Origin: Taeniopygia guttata
Taxonomy: Eukaryota; Chordata; Aves; Passeriformes; Estrildidae
Length of the DNA: 64,000 bases
Assembly: GCF_048771995.1 (NCBI RefSeq)
Contig: NC_133032.1
Coordinates: 28,421,501 to 28,485,500, forward strand
Reading direction: 5' to 3'
The notes under the pieces: generated by a model
Databases searched by the model: none
What the model was told of the DNA's origin: nothing
Seen by the model: only the letters and a program-made list of their open reading frames with translations
In this document: in pieces, positions 46,001-58,607 of the stretch
Layout: each line of letters opens with the position of its first letter
How positions within the stretch are numbered: position 1 is the first letter of the stretch
Translations under genes and position numbers: made by a program

Positions 46001-49000
46001 AAAAGCACCTGCAGATCCAGATATTCTTTTTATTAAGTTAAATAATAATAATTTAATGTTTATTTTTAATACTTATTAGGAAGAATAACAAGTTTACAAG
46101 GTATTTCTATATATTTTATATTCAAACTTTGTTATGTGTCTTTTCCAGCATTCAAATGTAAGTGGCAGGTCAGTTACCCTGCAAACTCATCTAGACCAGT
46201 TTAACAACTTCAACAGTAGCAAAGTATTTGCCACAACCAACTTGGTTTTGAGACTAAACAAATGAGAAATAAAGTAATTAAATTATAAGAGTGGTCAGAA
46301 ATGCTACATCCGCTAAACTTGAGGTTCTGGAAAAATATGACAGAAAAAACTGTTTCTACAGAAAACTGAACACTCATCTGAAAGCCCAAAACTGCCAGAA
46401 TGGTTTGTTTTCTTGAGCAGCTATCACAAATTATTTTTTTAGGATTCCTAGGAAAGCTTAGGAAAGTTTGGGTTAATATTCAGATGTGCCTTCTAATAAA
46501 AGAGTTGATAAACTGTGAGCCTGGATACACAGACACATATGTCTGTACATTTGTACATTTATCTGTATATTTGTACATTTATGTGCATCTTACACCAGAG
46601 AAATGAATCCTACAGTCATAGAGACCAGCACTATGATTCCAGCCAGTGGAACCAGCCATCAGACCACTCTTTCCACTAATAAAACTGCTCCTATTGCAGA
46701 TGCCAGCACCAACAGAGTGCTCAGAGCTATTAATAAATACACTGAATTAGAAAATGTCTCTATATGAACAATGCATCTGGGCTAGACAGATTAGAGGATT
46801 AAGTTTCCCACTGCAACAGTTCATATTATGGTGACTCAGAAATGTCAAGGATAACAGAAGTTACTACTGAAGCATTCGAAAAATTGAATATAAAATCCAT
46901 GACTTTAAAGCAAAAGAAACAAAAAAACCAATAGATTCACAAATCAAATTAAGCAAGACACTGAAGAAGTAAATAAATTCTGAGTAGAAGTTATTCAACT
47001 GTCTTGATAAAACTCATTAAAAGGTCAGGTCTCGAATCATTCTGTGTGACACACCAAAACCAGGGGATCCATTTCCTAACCTGCTGAAAGGGATATTTAG
47101 GATAAATTTAATCAATTTACCTCTTAGCAATGCAAAGCTTTCTGGATGTATGCTTGCATCTAGTAAAAGCTGCAGAAGGTCTCTGTGTGAGAAATCTAGT
47201 TATTCATCTTGCTTCCAAAGGATTAGAGGTGCCATCAGGGGTGTCCATCAGAGAGATCTTCATGTAAAACAAACTAAATTGTCCAAACACAGAAACATCC
47301 TGTTTTAAAACCTTATCTCAATTCCTGAAATTACTTTCCTGTTTGTTTTCATTGTCTTTACTGTAAAACTAGTATTTGTTCTGACTTGCAGTTATTTTTT
47401 ACTAATAACTGCCTATAAAATAAATTGCACATTATATGACCACATTGGAAGTAAAGTCTCCTGTTTTCCCAGTATCATCCATGTAATGGAAAGAAAATCC
47501 TGCAGGGATTATTCTTCTTGTTGGCTATTGCGCCCATGGGGCTGGAGAAACATTTGTGACCTTCAGGATACTAAAGATACTCGATGTCAAACCCAGAGAA
47601 AAGGTAAATTTGCTGCTGATGTGGAAATGGGGATGAAAAATTGCAGTTAATGGAGTCAGTTCCCTCTGAATCAGTCCCTTTGCACTTGCCAATGTTTTTC
47701 TGTCAGGTAAAAGAATGAACTTTAGTCTACAATAAATCATGAGATGCCTGTTACCTTCTTGAGGGTCAAGTGCTGTTGTTTGCATGGGCAAGCTGGAAAG
47801 AAGCTTTAATTTCAAATGCATCTTTAAATGTAGCCACCAACACAGGCTCAGTGTTTGACTTGGCAACCAAAGGTATCAAAATCTCCTCTCAGGACCCCCT
47901 CCAAAATTCACAGCCCACCAATATTTCACATTTCTTTGGGGAATTACATCCTATGAGAAAATAAAATATAAATACAGCCTTTATAAGCTTCTGCAGTAAA
48001 GGTAAATGATAAAAATACTTCCTTACCATCCTTTTCACACACATAAATAAACAGCTATTTCCAGTTCTCCCTTGACACAGGCAGTACCTGAAACCCACCA
48101 GCTGTAACTCTGCCAGATCTCTGAACTGTGCCCTCCTCTAGCTTGGTCAGCCAGCACCTGCTGTTGAAGGGAAATAACTACACAAGAGGTTGTTTTCTTC
48201 AGTCTGAAAAGAAGATGGAGTGAGGGGGTAGCTGTGAATTTTGGGTTCATGTGTGGTTTTTTTTTTTAATTTTGCTTCTGTTTGATTTGGTTTGGTTTTG
48301 TTTGCTTGCTTTGCAGGGGGTTGTTGGGTTTTTTCACACATAATACAAAAATTAATGTTTTTCCCTTGAACTGATGTCTCTGGGCTCCCTGTTCTTTTTG
48401 TTTATTTATTTTTTATTCAAAATGTGCAGTATCAGATAAGAAATGGGAGAAGGGAACAGAAAAAAAGTAAAGCTTTTCCAAAAATGTCCAATAAACAGTC
48501 ATTTAGAATGCAGATGTTTCTGAGCCACCCCATTGAGCACCATTAAATTCACCTTTATGCTGCAAATCCACCATACCAAACAAGTAGAGATGCGCCAGCA
48601 AACTGAACCACAAAGGAATTGCTATCATACCCATACCCAACTAATGACTGTTATTCATATTTTAAATCTTTGGAAGGCATAAACCAAACTTACTTGATGT
48701 TATATATGTAAATGTGCTATCAAATACTGGTGCCTTTTAGATTATAAAGCACTTATTTTCCTGTGGTGTTTTCCACATAATCTAGCCTCAAATAAAGACA
48801 TCAGTAATTTTGACTTGATTACACTATAATTATTTAAATATCTTTAATTTCATACACTGGACTAATTATCACATCTGTTGTTATCATTAAAAGAGATTGT
48901 TACAGATAATGTATCTCATATATTCCCCCTAATTGAAAAATGCAGTTCTTGAACAATAACAGTTGTGACAACAACAGCAATTCTGTTTAAAGGCTACCCT

Positions 49001-49391
49001 GGCAGTACAGCTGGAATTATTGCAAACAAACTACAGTGAGACACCACAATTAACAGCAGAGCTGAGGGACAAGCTGCTGACAGCTGACTTGGTCCTTTTG
49101 CCAAATTTCTTTTTCTTTACAATGATCAAATAGACAACACTGGGATTTTGCCAGGGAGCTCCCAATGCTTATTATTTATAAAAGTCTATAATATCCAAGT
49201 TTTATCCCAAGTAGATTTGGTGTAGTTGTCTTGTACTGAGGATTCTCCAGATGCAGGCCCCTCAGAAATCCTGAGCAGAGAGGCAGGATCGCATTCCCAT
49301 GCTGGCAATGCAATCACCTTCTCCATTTAAAGCTGTGCTTTCTCCACATGACCTTTTCCTGTTGGCAGATTCTTGCTGGATATGGGAAGTG
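43024..49391. other. Long AT-rich region, no gene recognised
   Basis: About 6.4 kb has no supportable gene or named repeat. Local features are an A run at about 43,901-43,918, a short tandem of TTTGTACATTTAT-type units at about 46,545-46,585 and a G/T-rich patch at about 48,252-48,332. The part at 48,780-49,110 is free of recognised repeats and might be conserved noncoding DNA. The 103- and 113-codon frames at 44,895-45,206 and 47,525-47,866 have no domains and look random. Confidence 0.5.
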
Positions 49392-49395
49392 AAGA
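49392..49395. repeat. 4-bp target-site duplication, left copy (LTR C2)
   Basis: AAGA precedes the LTR and is repeated exactly at 49,854-49,857. Confidence 0.75.
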
Positions 49396-49853
49396 TGGTG
49401 CCTCAGGTTTTAGCTTTAATATTTTTCAGATTCTGTGCTGCTTTAGTGTGTGTGTCTGAGCTTTATATTAAGGGATGGTGAGCTCTCTGTACAGAGTAGG
49501 GAGGCAAAACAATTCCTGCTCTAGCTGGGGTCCAAGGACAAATGATCCAAATCTCTGGCCCAAGAGCACAAACAGCGTGGGCTAAAGAGAGAAAAACAAG
49601 AAGGATGGGACTTCATAACCTAAAGCTGTAACTGCACAATTAACTCCAATATGCAAATGGACCAGAACTTATAGAAGTGAGAGACCCTGTGACCAGTTGT
49701 CCATTTTGTGACCATTTTGGTTCATCTTGGGCGTAGCCCTGGCTGGGCTCTTGTGCTGCCCCAGGTGGATCCATTGAGGCCTCCTAATAAATCCCTACTT
49801 TATTTTTTAATTCCATCTAGTCTCTGTTCTAGGTCAGCCTTCACAAGGAATCA
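49396..49853 (+). mobile_element. Solo LTR, family C copy 2 (ERV1-like), plus
   Basis: This 458-bp element starts TGGTGCCTCAGG, has AATAAA at 49,786-49,791 and ends GGAATCA. It aligns end to end with 32,226-32,681 in the same orientation and has its own TSD (AAGA), so it is an independent insertion. There is no internal retroviral sequence on either side. The 106-codon plus frame at 49,708-50,028 starts in the LTR and is not a gene. Confidence 0.88.
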
Positions 49854-49857
49854 AAGA
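49854..49857. repeat. 4-bp target-site duplication, right copy (LTR C2)
   Basis: AAGA is identical to 49,392-49,395. Confidence 0.75.
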
Positions 49858-50310
49858 GGAAGAAGACACTTCACCATAAAAAGTGCCTTTGGACAGATGA
49901 TGGCAGGAGTTGTTTGTTCCCAGATCTCGCCCAAAATTGCAAAATATACCAAGAGGGAAAATGACAGACAAAAAAGTGTCCATGGAATGGATGCTCTCCA
50001 TATGAGAGATTTTTTTCTCTCCTTATGAGAGAATTGTGGCAGAGGTTTAAAAATGGAGACTGAGTCAGTACAAGAAATTGCAGGAAAGGGGTGAAGGAAA
50101 TAAGAGAAGGGGAACGTAAACTGTGAGAAGACGAACTACTGAGGAGAAGAAAACCAAACAATAGTCAGACATAAAAGTGCAGATGCATGAATTTCAGATT
50201 TGCCAAACAACAACACAGTTCTGAGGAAGAAGTTCAGGTGCTATGTACCAGAATAAAAGAGGATGGAAATACCAGATAAAATTATGAACACTGTGAATAC
50301 GAAGTGGCAT
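49858..50310. other. Unassigned sequence
   Basis: No gene or repeat is recognised. It is purine-rich near 50,080-50,160. Confidence 0.45.
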
Positions 50311-50440
50311 TAAGACTGAAAGCTCTTCATGGGAAAGATTGCCTTTTTATTGTGTGCTTTAGCAGAAGTCAGGAGGATTTTTAGCATAGCTCTTTTCTCC
50401 AAGTGCTACTCCAGTACAAATAATTAATAACAATAACAGT
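50311..50440 (+). mobile_element. MIR/L2-like ancient repeat tail
   Basis: The order AAGCTCTTCATGGGAAAGATTG, CCTTTTTATTGTGTGCTTTAG, GTGCTACTCCAGTACAAATAA, TTAATAACAATAA follows the 3' tail of amniote MIR/L2-type repeats (their GCTCTTTGGGGCAGG, CTTTTTGTTCTGTG and AATACAAATAATAA blocks). It is degenerate but colinear over about 130 bp. Confidence 0.55.
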
Positions 50441-51810
50441 CAAAATAATTCATAAGACTAATGACTTTATAAATGATCTTGTGCAGTTCTCAAGGGTAAG
50501 TGCTCCCTTCCCTCAACTCACTCCCCAAAATTCACCAGTGAATGTAGCTGCTTCCCTTGACAGCTCATCTTATCTCTCTCTTTTCCTTATTTCAGCTTGA
50601 ATTATGGACCAATTAATATACTTTCTACCTTATAAGTGGAGCCACAGTCAGCTCTGTGCTGAAGCTGACTGCGTGTTGCATTGAATTTGTAATGAATATC
50701 CTTCAGGCTGGCACTCAGCACTGCTTTTTCAAAGCAAAGCATTTTGGATAGGTAAATAACAAATGCTGGATTTGTCAGATCTCTGGAACACTGGCATTCT
50801 ACCACAGATATTGCAGTATCTGATTACCACACTACAGTGTTAACATCTCTTTTTAAATGTATGCTCTCAAGAAAATGAGTTTCACTAAGATCAGATTTGA
50901 TCATTAACTTGTACTTACAAGTATGGACCAGCTCCAGCACGGTCTACTCACTCTTCCTTCACACTGGTGTTCTTCTTTCCCAACACACACATTGGGGTGA
51001 TTTTTTAGCAGGAACAAACCAGCAGAGAAGGAGACAGAGAGTGTTACCTGATCTGACTGCAGACTCCAACCACGCTCTGAGCCTGGGGACACGAATCTAT
51101 TCCAGCCTGGAAGGGAGGATCCATGGCTTCCAGCACATGGCAACAGTCCCTTCTCCACCAGACCCACCAGGGTCTCCAGTAGCGTGCCAAGGTCCATTCC
51201 CTGGCAGTCAGATGTCAGGGGAACAAGGAAATGATCCCATACATCCCCTATCCATGGCGTTTGTCCATGGTTCACCTGTCTCATGCTGTGAGAAAAGGGA
51301 AAATTGGATGAACTTATTTAATTGGAATGCTGGAAACCCTTTGTTATCCTCCTGCAAGCTCTTTTTAGATTCCTGCTATCTTGATTTCCAAGTGAAAACA
51401 TTCTTAATGTGCAATTTCTCAATAGGGAAAAAAAAAAAAAACCAAACCACCAAACACCAGAGCATATTATCACCTTCCCTTGCAGCCCTTTTGAAGTGAA
51501 GTGGACCAGCAAGGATTTCTCTTTCTTTACAGTAGTCATGACTGTATGTGAATGAGTGCCTTCCCAAAAGCCAGTTATCAGAGAGCACTGCTGTATTTCA
51601 TCAGTGTAATTTTCACTTCTGAAGATGAAATTACTGTAATTAAAACAGAATCCATGCAGACTAAAAGGCAGTCGGGCTGATCTTCTCCAGGATCCTTCTT
51701 GATAGTTCTCTCCATCCTCCACTCTTGTTATCTATTGACTAAGATGTAAGATTCAAGGCAAAATTGGGAATTTGTATTTCCAAAAATAAGGTGTTTCATT
51801 TGCTGTTGCA
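50441..51810. other. Unassigned sequence with the window's longest open frame
   Basis: A 200-codon plus frame runs from 50,897 to 51,499, with frames of 126 and 134 codons on the opposite strand of the same stretch. I recognise no domain. The plus frame is interrupted in character by a 17-A run at 51,425-51,441 that would encode poly-Lys, and no splice signals stand out. I treat it as noncoding, possibly a GC-richer repeat remnant. Confidence 0.4.
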
Positions 51811-51948
51811 TTTTCTAACATTGCAGCCTCTCAATTATTGAAAAACAGGTGGACACATTATAAGAGAACCAGGGAAAGAAAACTAATTCATGTCACCTTT
51901 GTACTAGTCTGCTGCTATTTCACCTTTCTGCTAACTGTGATACCAGCA
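51811..51948 (+). repeat. Diverged direct repeat, copy 1
   Basis: It resembles 57,258-57,412 in the same orientation. Shared blocks in order include AACAT-CAGCCTC, GG-ACATT-TAAG, CAGGGAA-GAAAA-TAATT, TCACCTTT and TTCTGCTAA-TGTGA. Identity is roughly 70 percent by eye. It is probably two copies of an old unnamed repeat. Confidence 0.65.
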
Positions 51949-53375
51949 CAGAGGTATTTAGAGGGTTTAGAGGTTTTTGGTAAAGCTAGAAAAGGGTCTG
52001 ATATTTCATCAACTCTATTTATCAGCAGAAGCAGAAACAATAGATGGGACATCAATCTATAGACAGAGCTTCCTTAATAGAAGTGATTGAAGAGACTTAA
52101 GGAATGTCACTGTGCTCAAGTTCTGTTGCCACCTCTGCAGTTCTGGAGCCACTGCCACCACATTTGGAACTTAATGTACATGCTTTTAAGTTACAGATTC
52201 ATAATTTCAAAGTAAAACCTCACCACTATCTCTAATGAATGCATTTTTGTGCTAGCAGCAGCTTCACTGCAATACCATTAACTTCTTCTTGTGTGCAAAC
52301 TGATCCTGTCTCAGCATATTTGAATGAGCAAGGCTACCCTATAGCAGCAGTTTTGTTATAAATCTAATAAATAATAATGCAAGGTGAAATTACATTTGTT
52401 CTTTATGCTGTCACATCACATCCATTTCATATGGAATGATTTGTCTGCTCTCAAACAAGAGCAGCACTCATCAAGCTGCTCTCCAGTTTTTCCCTTCTCT
52501 GCTTCTAAGTAGTATTCCCTAATACTGTTGGGAGAGCTAAAAATGGGGTTGGGGGGGAAGTGTGTTGCCTAGGAGGCAAAATATCTTCAATGTTCATAAA
52601 AAAAAAAAAAAGACAAAAACAACAAATCTGCATCAACTTTCCTTAAATAACTGCAGGGTGCCAAGGCAGGCAGAGTGCTCAGAGACAGCTGGGCCTGGTT
52701 GGAAAGGGAGGGGACAGAGACAAAAAACAAAATCAGCATGCCTGAGCACTGATAGGATTCCTTTTGCACATTGTAAACATCTCCAAACAGGACCTACAGT
52801 GCAGGACAGCATTTTAGACTGACCTGTGATCGAAAAGCATTTCCTGCACCAGGAGAAACATGAGCTGGTGGCATTTTCTACCAGGTACTACAGCTAAGCC
52901 AGGCTGCCACTTCACAGGGGACCTTCCAGCAGCAGGGAGGAATGCTTCTGTTTGGGGAATATTCTCAGCACTGGAGCTGCTCCCTCACTTCCAAAACCAC
53001 CTTCTGGTGCAAGCCTCCAGTGCATGATTGATGTGCCACCAGGTTCCAGCTGTCCCTCCCACCTGCACTGGAGGCAGGGAGCAGCCCCTGTCTGCTCTTC
53101 AGAGGCTCAGCAATCAACAATTCATCACATCACGCAGCATCAACAGCTGTAATAACAAAAGCAACCCCAGCAGCCCCAACGTGAGTGACAACAAAAGAAA
53201 CAAAAACCAATGGCAACACTAGAAAAACAATCCAAAGGAGATGGTTTCTTCAGAAAAGTGCAGGCTAGTTATCCAGGGGTGAACATAGGGATAAAGAGGT
53301 AGAGAGGCAGGACCCAGAAGAGCTGCCTCCCCACATCAGTTCTGGGCTGAAAAGATGAAACTGGTCTGACTTGCC
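51949..53375. other. Unassigned sequence
   Basis: No gene is recognised. A G run lies near 52,550-52,557 and an A run at about 52,599-52,611. Frames of 60-86 codons overlap on both strands without domains. Confidence 0.45.
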
Positions 53376-53503
53376 TGGCAGTGTTCCAAACCACATGAAG
53401 GTGGCACTTGGGGACATGGTTAGGGGTGACATTGACAGTGCTGGGTTCAGTGACCTCAGAGGGCTTTTCCAGCCTTATTGATTCTGTGTCATTCTGTTCT
53501 ATG
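53376..53503 (+). mobile_element. CR1 LINE 3' terminus, sense
   Basis: Sense CR1 blocks appear in order: GGTGGCACTTGGGGACATGG, GCTGGGTTCAGTGACCTCAG, AGGGCTTTTCCAGCCTTATT, and a terminal GATTCTGTGTCATTCTGTTC made of the CR1 8-bp end repeats. About 130 bp remain, 5'-truncated. Similarity may extend faintly leftwards. Confidence 0.88.
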
Positions 53504-56500
53504 GCCCTTGAGCAAAAATCACAAGAAGGGACTGAATGAACCACAGATGGTCAAAAAGGCTTCACTGATCCCCCAGGTTTCTCTTGCCACTGCATGAACA
53601 TTTTCCTTTATGAATCTGGCAGAGTTTTAATAAACTATGGATCAGCGGGATGTTTTTGGTACTTATCTCTTCAGACTGGAACAGCCAGAGGCCTGAACTT
53701 GGAAAAAAGTGGCTGACTCTCTTCCAAACCAACAAATGCTGGGAACAGGCGAGATCAACACCTCAGTTAACAGTACACACAGGTGCAAAGGGGTTATTTT
53801 TACATATAGGACCTCTGCAGGTACTTCTTCAAAATGTGCCCAGTTCCCTCAGCCCACAGCAGAACTCTGTAGGCATTCCCACCTTGTTTCACATCCTGAA
53901 ATACTGGAAATTATCCATGCCAAATACTGGAATTATCCAGGCCAAACTGAACACAAGTGATCTGCGCTGCAGATAAGGCAGGTGAAAGGCGTGTGTCAGA
54001 AGAAAAGGTTCTAGCTGGTTGGCTAAATTACCTGACTTAAATACTTCTCCAAAGATTCTATGCTTAATCCTGTTGATATTTGCACGGTGATAGCTGGGTT
54101 TTAAGATTCAATCTGTCTGTAATAAAGTGAATAAATTGGGTGATAAATCTTTAAAAATCAAGCTGCAACTCCTATCTCACTGATTTTATCCTTCCTTTGG
54201 GACTCAACGCTGTTTGATTAAATAGTTGCCCTTTTCTCTCTATTCCATATTATACTAAATTCATTATGATGATTGCTATAATCTGTGTAGTCCTAACTGA
54301 AAAAAATAATCCTCCTCAGTTAATCTCTGCTTTGTTTCTGCCAGGCTCTGTAGTGGCTTCAGGACATCCAGGAGAGGATAGTCTCTCTCCAGCCTGTGAG
54401 ATCACTTTGCCCTGTTCCAGTTCTGGGGGAGTCGAGGAGCCACAAAATCACCTGTGGTGAAGGCCATGCAAATGACAGCAAGGAAAAGGCCCTGAGCCAA
54501 GGGAGCAACAACCACCTGTGAAAAACCTGCAGAGATCATTAATAACTCACTGCTCTAAAATTTATGGGGAACACCAGTTTCCTGTTGCCTGGGAAAGAAG
54601 GAAAAAGAAGGAGGATTTCTAGAATACAGTAGATATTTCAGATGGAATGAATCAGGTATATAAAAAAATACAGAGTTTCAGAAAGAGAAATCTTAGAATA
54701 TTTACCCGGAAAAATTAGTTTAGATTTATTTAAATAAAAGAGACAGAAGGGGTCCTGCTGAGTCCTGCAGTACTGCTGCTTATCCAAAGCATTCAAAATT
54801 CAAATCAGACCATTAAAAGCAAAAGGATAAAGGATAATGCACAGTGATGACTTTTGTTCACTGCTTCAGCTTTGCTCGACAGATTTTAAATATACTTAAA
54901 ATCCTGGTATTCCATTATCTCTTAAGTTACTTCTTTTTTATAGTGAATATGCTTCCCTAACCATAACTGGATGTGGTAGAAAGCTGAGCTTGAATGACAG
55001 TGACAGGCTTATAACTACAAACCTAAGATGCTGTGTATACAACCAGTGCATGCATTTTATCAGGAAATAGTGGGCAGCATACACCTCTCCCTCTCCTTTT
55101 CTCAACAGATACATCAGCTGTGCTGCTCCTAAACAAGAAAATCAAACAAGTAAATAATCTGTTTAATTTAGTAATGCCTGAGGCTTTAATATGTGAGATT
55201 AAAATATCTGATTTCTGAGTATTAGGAGAGTATCAAATAAGTAGGACAACTCTGCAAGCCTCTGATTTTACTCTTTCTGACTAACTTTAATCAATCTCTG
55301 CAGTCACTGATCCATGATTGCTGCACTGTGGGTGAAACAGCAAGTGCCTTTTGCCTTGCTCAAAGTGTGGGAAAAGAGCCTGTGCAGCAGAGGAGTCCAT
55401 AAACATCCAGTGAGCTTAAAAAGCAGGAATGTGTACTGCAGTCTTGCTGGAGGAGTTGAAAAGCAGGGCTGTGCAAACTAATTGGTCTGTGCTGACTGCC
55501 CCAAACACAGTGTGCTCCAGTTCTGAGGAAGAGCATGGAATCAAGGAATAAACCCTGAATATTCATTCCCAAAAGAGGAATCTGCAGCAACTGCACCTCA
55601 GAGTTGTGCTGGCCCAGGGACTGCCAGCCAAGGGGCAAAATGGCAAGGAAAGACAGGACTTGGCTCCCAGGGACCAAGCCAGGAAGGAGGGCAGGCTCAT
55701 CCAGACACCAGCCAACCTTGTGTGCACTGATTGCCAAGCGAGCCATCATCTTTATATTCCTTATTAACTTGTACAGGGCAAGAGGAAGATGGTTTTTTTT
55801 TCAGTACTTTCATATTTTTGTAAAAATTCCAGCCTTATGGATTAATGCCTCTTGGCATTCCCCAGCTATGGAAAAATTTAAGCCTGAAAATCCACCAGAA
55901 ATTCAACACACCCATCCTAAAAGACATTCAGCTGTATATTTGCAGCACTCTGTCCCTCACCAAAGATGATTGATTTAAACAAAGCATTGTGCCAAAGCAA
56001 CCACAAAGTTTCCACTTTAGAACACTTCTGTGCCTGAAGGCTTAAAATGCAAGCATAACAACCTGAAAAAACAGGTCTTTAAGGTCTTCCACATGTAAAT
56101 TAGTCATAAGCACAAAAAAAAAAAAAAAACCTCAGCTGGGGAGGACTAATTTTTCTTTGCCTTCATATATTTTATTAATCAGAGCCAGTTTAGTAGAGAA
56201 GCACTTCCAGAAAGCACATCAGTCAGCAAATCTGACACTGCCTCTCGGTGAAAGGCCAGCTGATGTTGCATTGCAAATTAACCCTTTGTCTCACAAGGAA
56301 GAAGTTCCCTCATTCATAAGTGGCCAGGGAATTAAAGGTTGAAGAACAGCCCCAAACCCAAACCCCATCACACGTTCCGTAGCAGCCCACAGGATGGGGC
56401 AGGTCCTGCTCTGCTCCCTCACCAGGTCTGTGCCACAATGACACTTTTTCCAGGTGAGACACATCACCCTGTGGGACTTTTCACTCAACTGGGATTGTCT

Positions 56501-57257
56501 GAGTGCTGGCTAAACTTAAAAGCAGCAATAAAACAACAGCTGCTCAGTTTCCTCCAAGAACAAGGCTCACTGCTTCTCCCACACTTTCACCCCACGAGAG
56601 CTTCAAAGGCATTAATGCTTGAGCTCCAGATGTGAACTTGGATCCCAGTGCTCATATAGGCTGAAATAAACACCAAGTGGCCCATGGCTTATTTACCACC
56701 AAGCTCCAGCAGCAGCAGGCCCAGCAGTGTGGGCAGCTGGGTATTAAATTGAATTTTATTGCATTTCCCTGGGTTTCCCAGAAGCATTTTGCTTACATTA
56801 ATGCTGCATTCAGGAGCCCACGAAAGGGAGGGTTAGTAACACATTTTTAAGAGATTTTAAATATTTATAGACTGTGGTTTCATTATTACAATAAAACCTA
56901 TTGCACTTTTGGGGCATTTCCATTGTTGAGGTCTTCAGGTTCTGTGAGGACTTCTCCATTATTAACAGGAGGTTGGCAAGTAATTTAATGGGTTTTTTTA
57001 AACACTATGAGCAAATCGTTGAAGCGAGCCCATATAACGCTGGAAGGAATTTGTGTGTACTCTTCTAGATACTGTTTGAATCTTGTCGCCAAAGATTACA
57101 TGATTTTCTCCTTACTCACTGCTTCTGGCTCTAAAGCTAAATTTGTGTCACTTACCCAGAAATGGAGTAAAAGAGAACATAGAAGCAGCATCTGCTGCAA
57201 AGGATTCAAGTTTCAAGTCTCTGCAGGGCTACAGAACTTCCCTCCATTCCTCAGCAT
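53504..57257. other. AT-rich sequence, no gene recognised
   Basis: This 3.75 kb holds only short frames, including 129 codons minus at 55,360-55,749 and 121 codons plus at 55,604-55,969, which overlap head to head and show no domain. A 17-A run lies at about 56,114-56,130. A near-repeat of CCAAATACTGGAA/TTATCC-type words lies at 53,908-53,942. Confidence 0.45.
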
Positions 57258-57412
57258 GAATTTTTCAACATCACAGCCTCCCAGAACCTTTGACAAATGG
57301 ACAGGCACATTTTAAGGGGATCAGGGAAGGAAAAATAATTTGTATCACCTTTTGCCTGCTCTAGTAGTAAGGTTTTTGGTACTGTGTTTTCTGCTAATTG
57401 TGACCCCAACAT
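57258..57412 (+). repeat. Diverged direct repeat, copy 2
   Basis: It pairs with 51,811-51,948, about 5.4 kb upstream in the same orientation. Confidence 0.65.
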
Positions 57413-57451
57413 ATACATATAAATATATAAATATATATATATGCACACACA
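57413..57451. repeat. (AT)n/(CA)n microsatellite
   Basis: ATATAA units pass into an AT run and then into a short CA run. Confidence 0.85.
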
Positions 57452-58556
57452 TTTGTAGGGATTATTTGTTTGATTGGTTAGGGGTTTTGCCTAAGATTTG
57501 TAACTAACTGTTCCCAAACCCAGAAGGGGTATGTCAGCCTGCAGCATTTCAGCCTGAAATTTCCAGCACCAAATGAACCTTTTGATTTTGTACAAGACAG
57601 GCAGCACCAAGAACAAATAGACAGACTTGTTTGCCTATATTTCCAAAAATAAGCTTCTAATTAACCATAATTAATCCTTATTGAGTGGAAATACAGAGAT
57701 GTCTTGTTTGGCATTGATTATTAACATCAGGAAATGACTGTATGGGGTAGAAAGCATCTGGTTTTAAACTGCAGACATCTATTAAATCTGACTTGCCTCC
57801 TATAGACACAACTCCTGTTTCTCAAGAGAGGCAAAGGTGCTGAACCCCACTGTTCCAGATGCTCTGAGAGCCATGAGTGACAATGACTGCACCTCTCCAT
57901 GAACAGGGATTAAGCAAAGTCATGGCTTCCCTAAAAAACTTGCTCTGTTTGTAAGGACACTGGAGGTATTTCAGCCATGTGTATCAAATCCAGCTGCTTT
58001 CTTCAGCAAAAATACACATTACCTCTACAATTATTTTTAAAATTCCATTTCTTAAAATGTTAGCTTCTGATCAGAGCATATAAAATTACTTGATTTAATT
58101 TAAACCTAAAGGAAACTTTAAGATCTCAGCATTCCTGTAGCCAAAACCAACACCGTAGCACCATCTTCTGGGCACTTTATAAAGCAAATTCTGGAATTAA
58201 CACAGGTACAGGCTGCTTGTTCCATCCCTGAGCTCAGACAGAAGCACCGCGTCAAAAATGGTTCTAAAATCTAAAACCTTTCATATCCAGCTGTTTGGGA
58301 AGCTATTTTACAAGTTTAACGGCAGGTTTAAGAGAATTTATGTACATTTTTGGTACAATTGTATCACAAAAAATATCCTTAAAAAAAAATTTAAAAGCAA
58401 TCCTCAAACCCTGCAGGCAACATGAATCTCCACAGAATTCTCAATGGGAATCCTAAATCAGACATGTGGATATAGACCCTGCCTTCAGGAGTAAAACCAC
58501 TACTGTCATGAAGGTTTTTGTTTTCACAGAAAAAAATTCATCTGATTTCTAGCCCA
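57452..58556. other. Unassigned AT-rich sequence
   Basis: No gene or named repeat is recognised. Confidence 0.5.
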
Positions 58557-58607
58557 TATTTTGATGCTAGTTTTAACCCCCATATTTTGATGCTGGTTTT
58601 AACCACA
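58557..58607 (+). repeat. Short tandem duplication, unit about 26 bp
   Basis: A unit reading CATATTTTGATGCT(A/G)GTTTTAACC occurs twice in a row with one internal substitution. It is a recent replication-slippage type duplication. Confidence 0.9.

Noticed and set aside
22419..49853. LTR pairs B1-B2 and C1-C2 are both about 17.2 kb apart, hinting at a 17-kb segmental duplication
   Set aside because: Each copy has its own target-site duplication and unrelated flanks, and the intervening features (such as the MROH-like exons) are not duplicated. The equal spacing is coincidence.
50897..51499. 200-codon open frame, the longest in the window
   Set aside because: No domain is recognisable, it crosses a poly(A) run coding for lysines, opposite-strand frames of similar length overlap it, and no splice or promoter context supports it.
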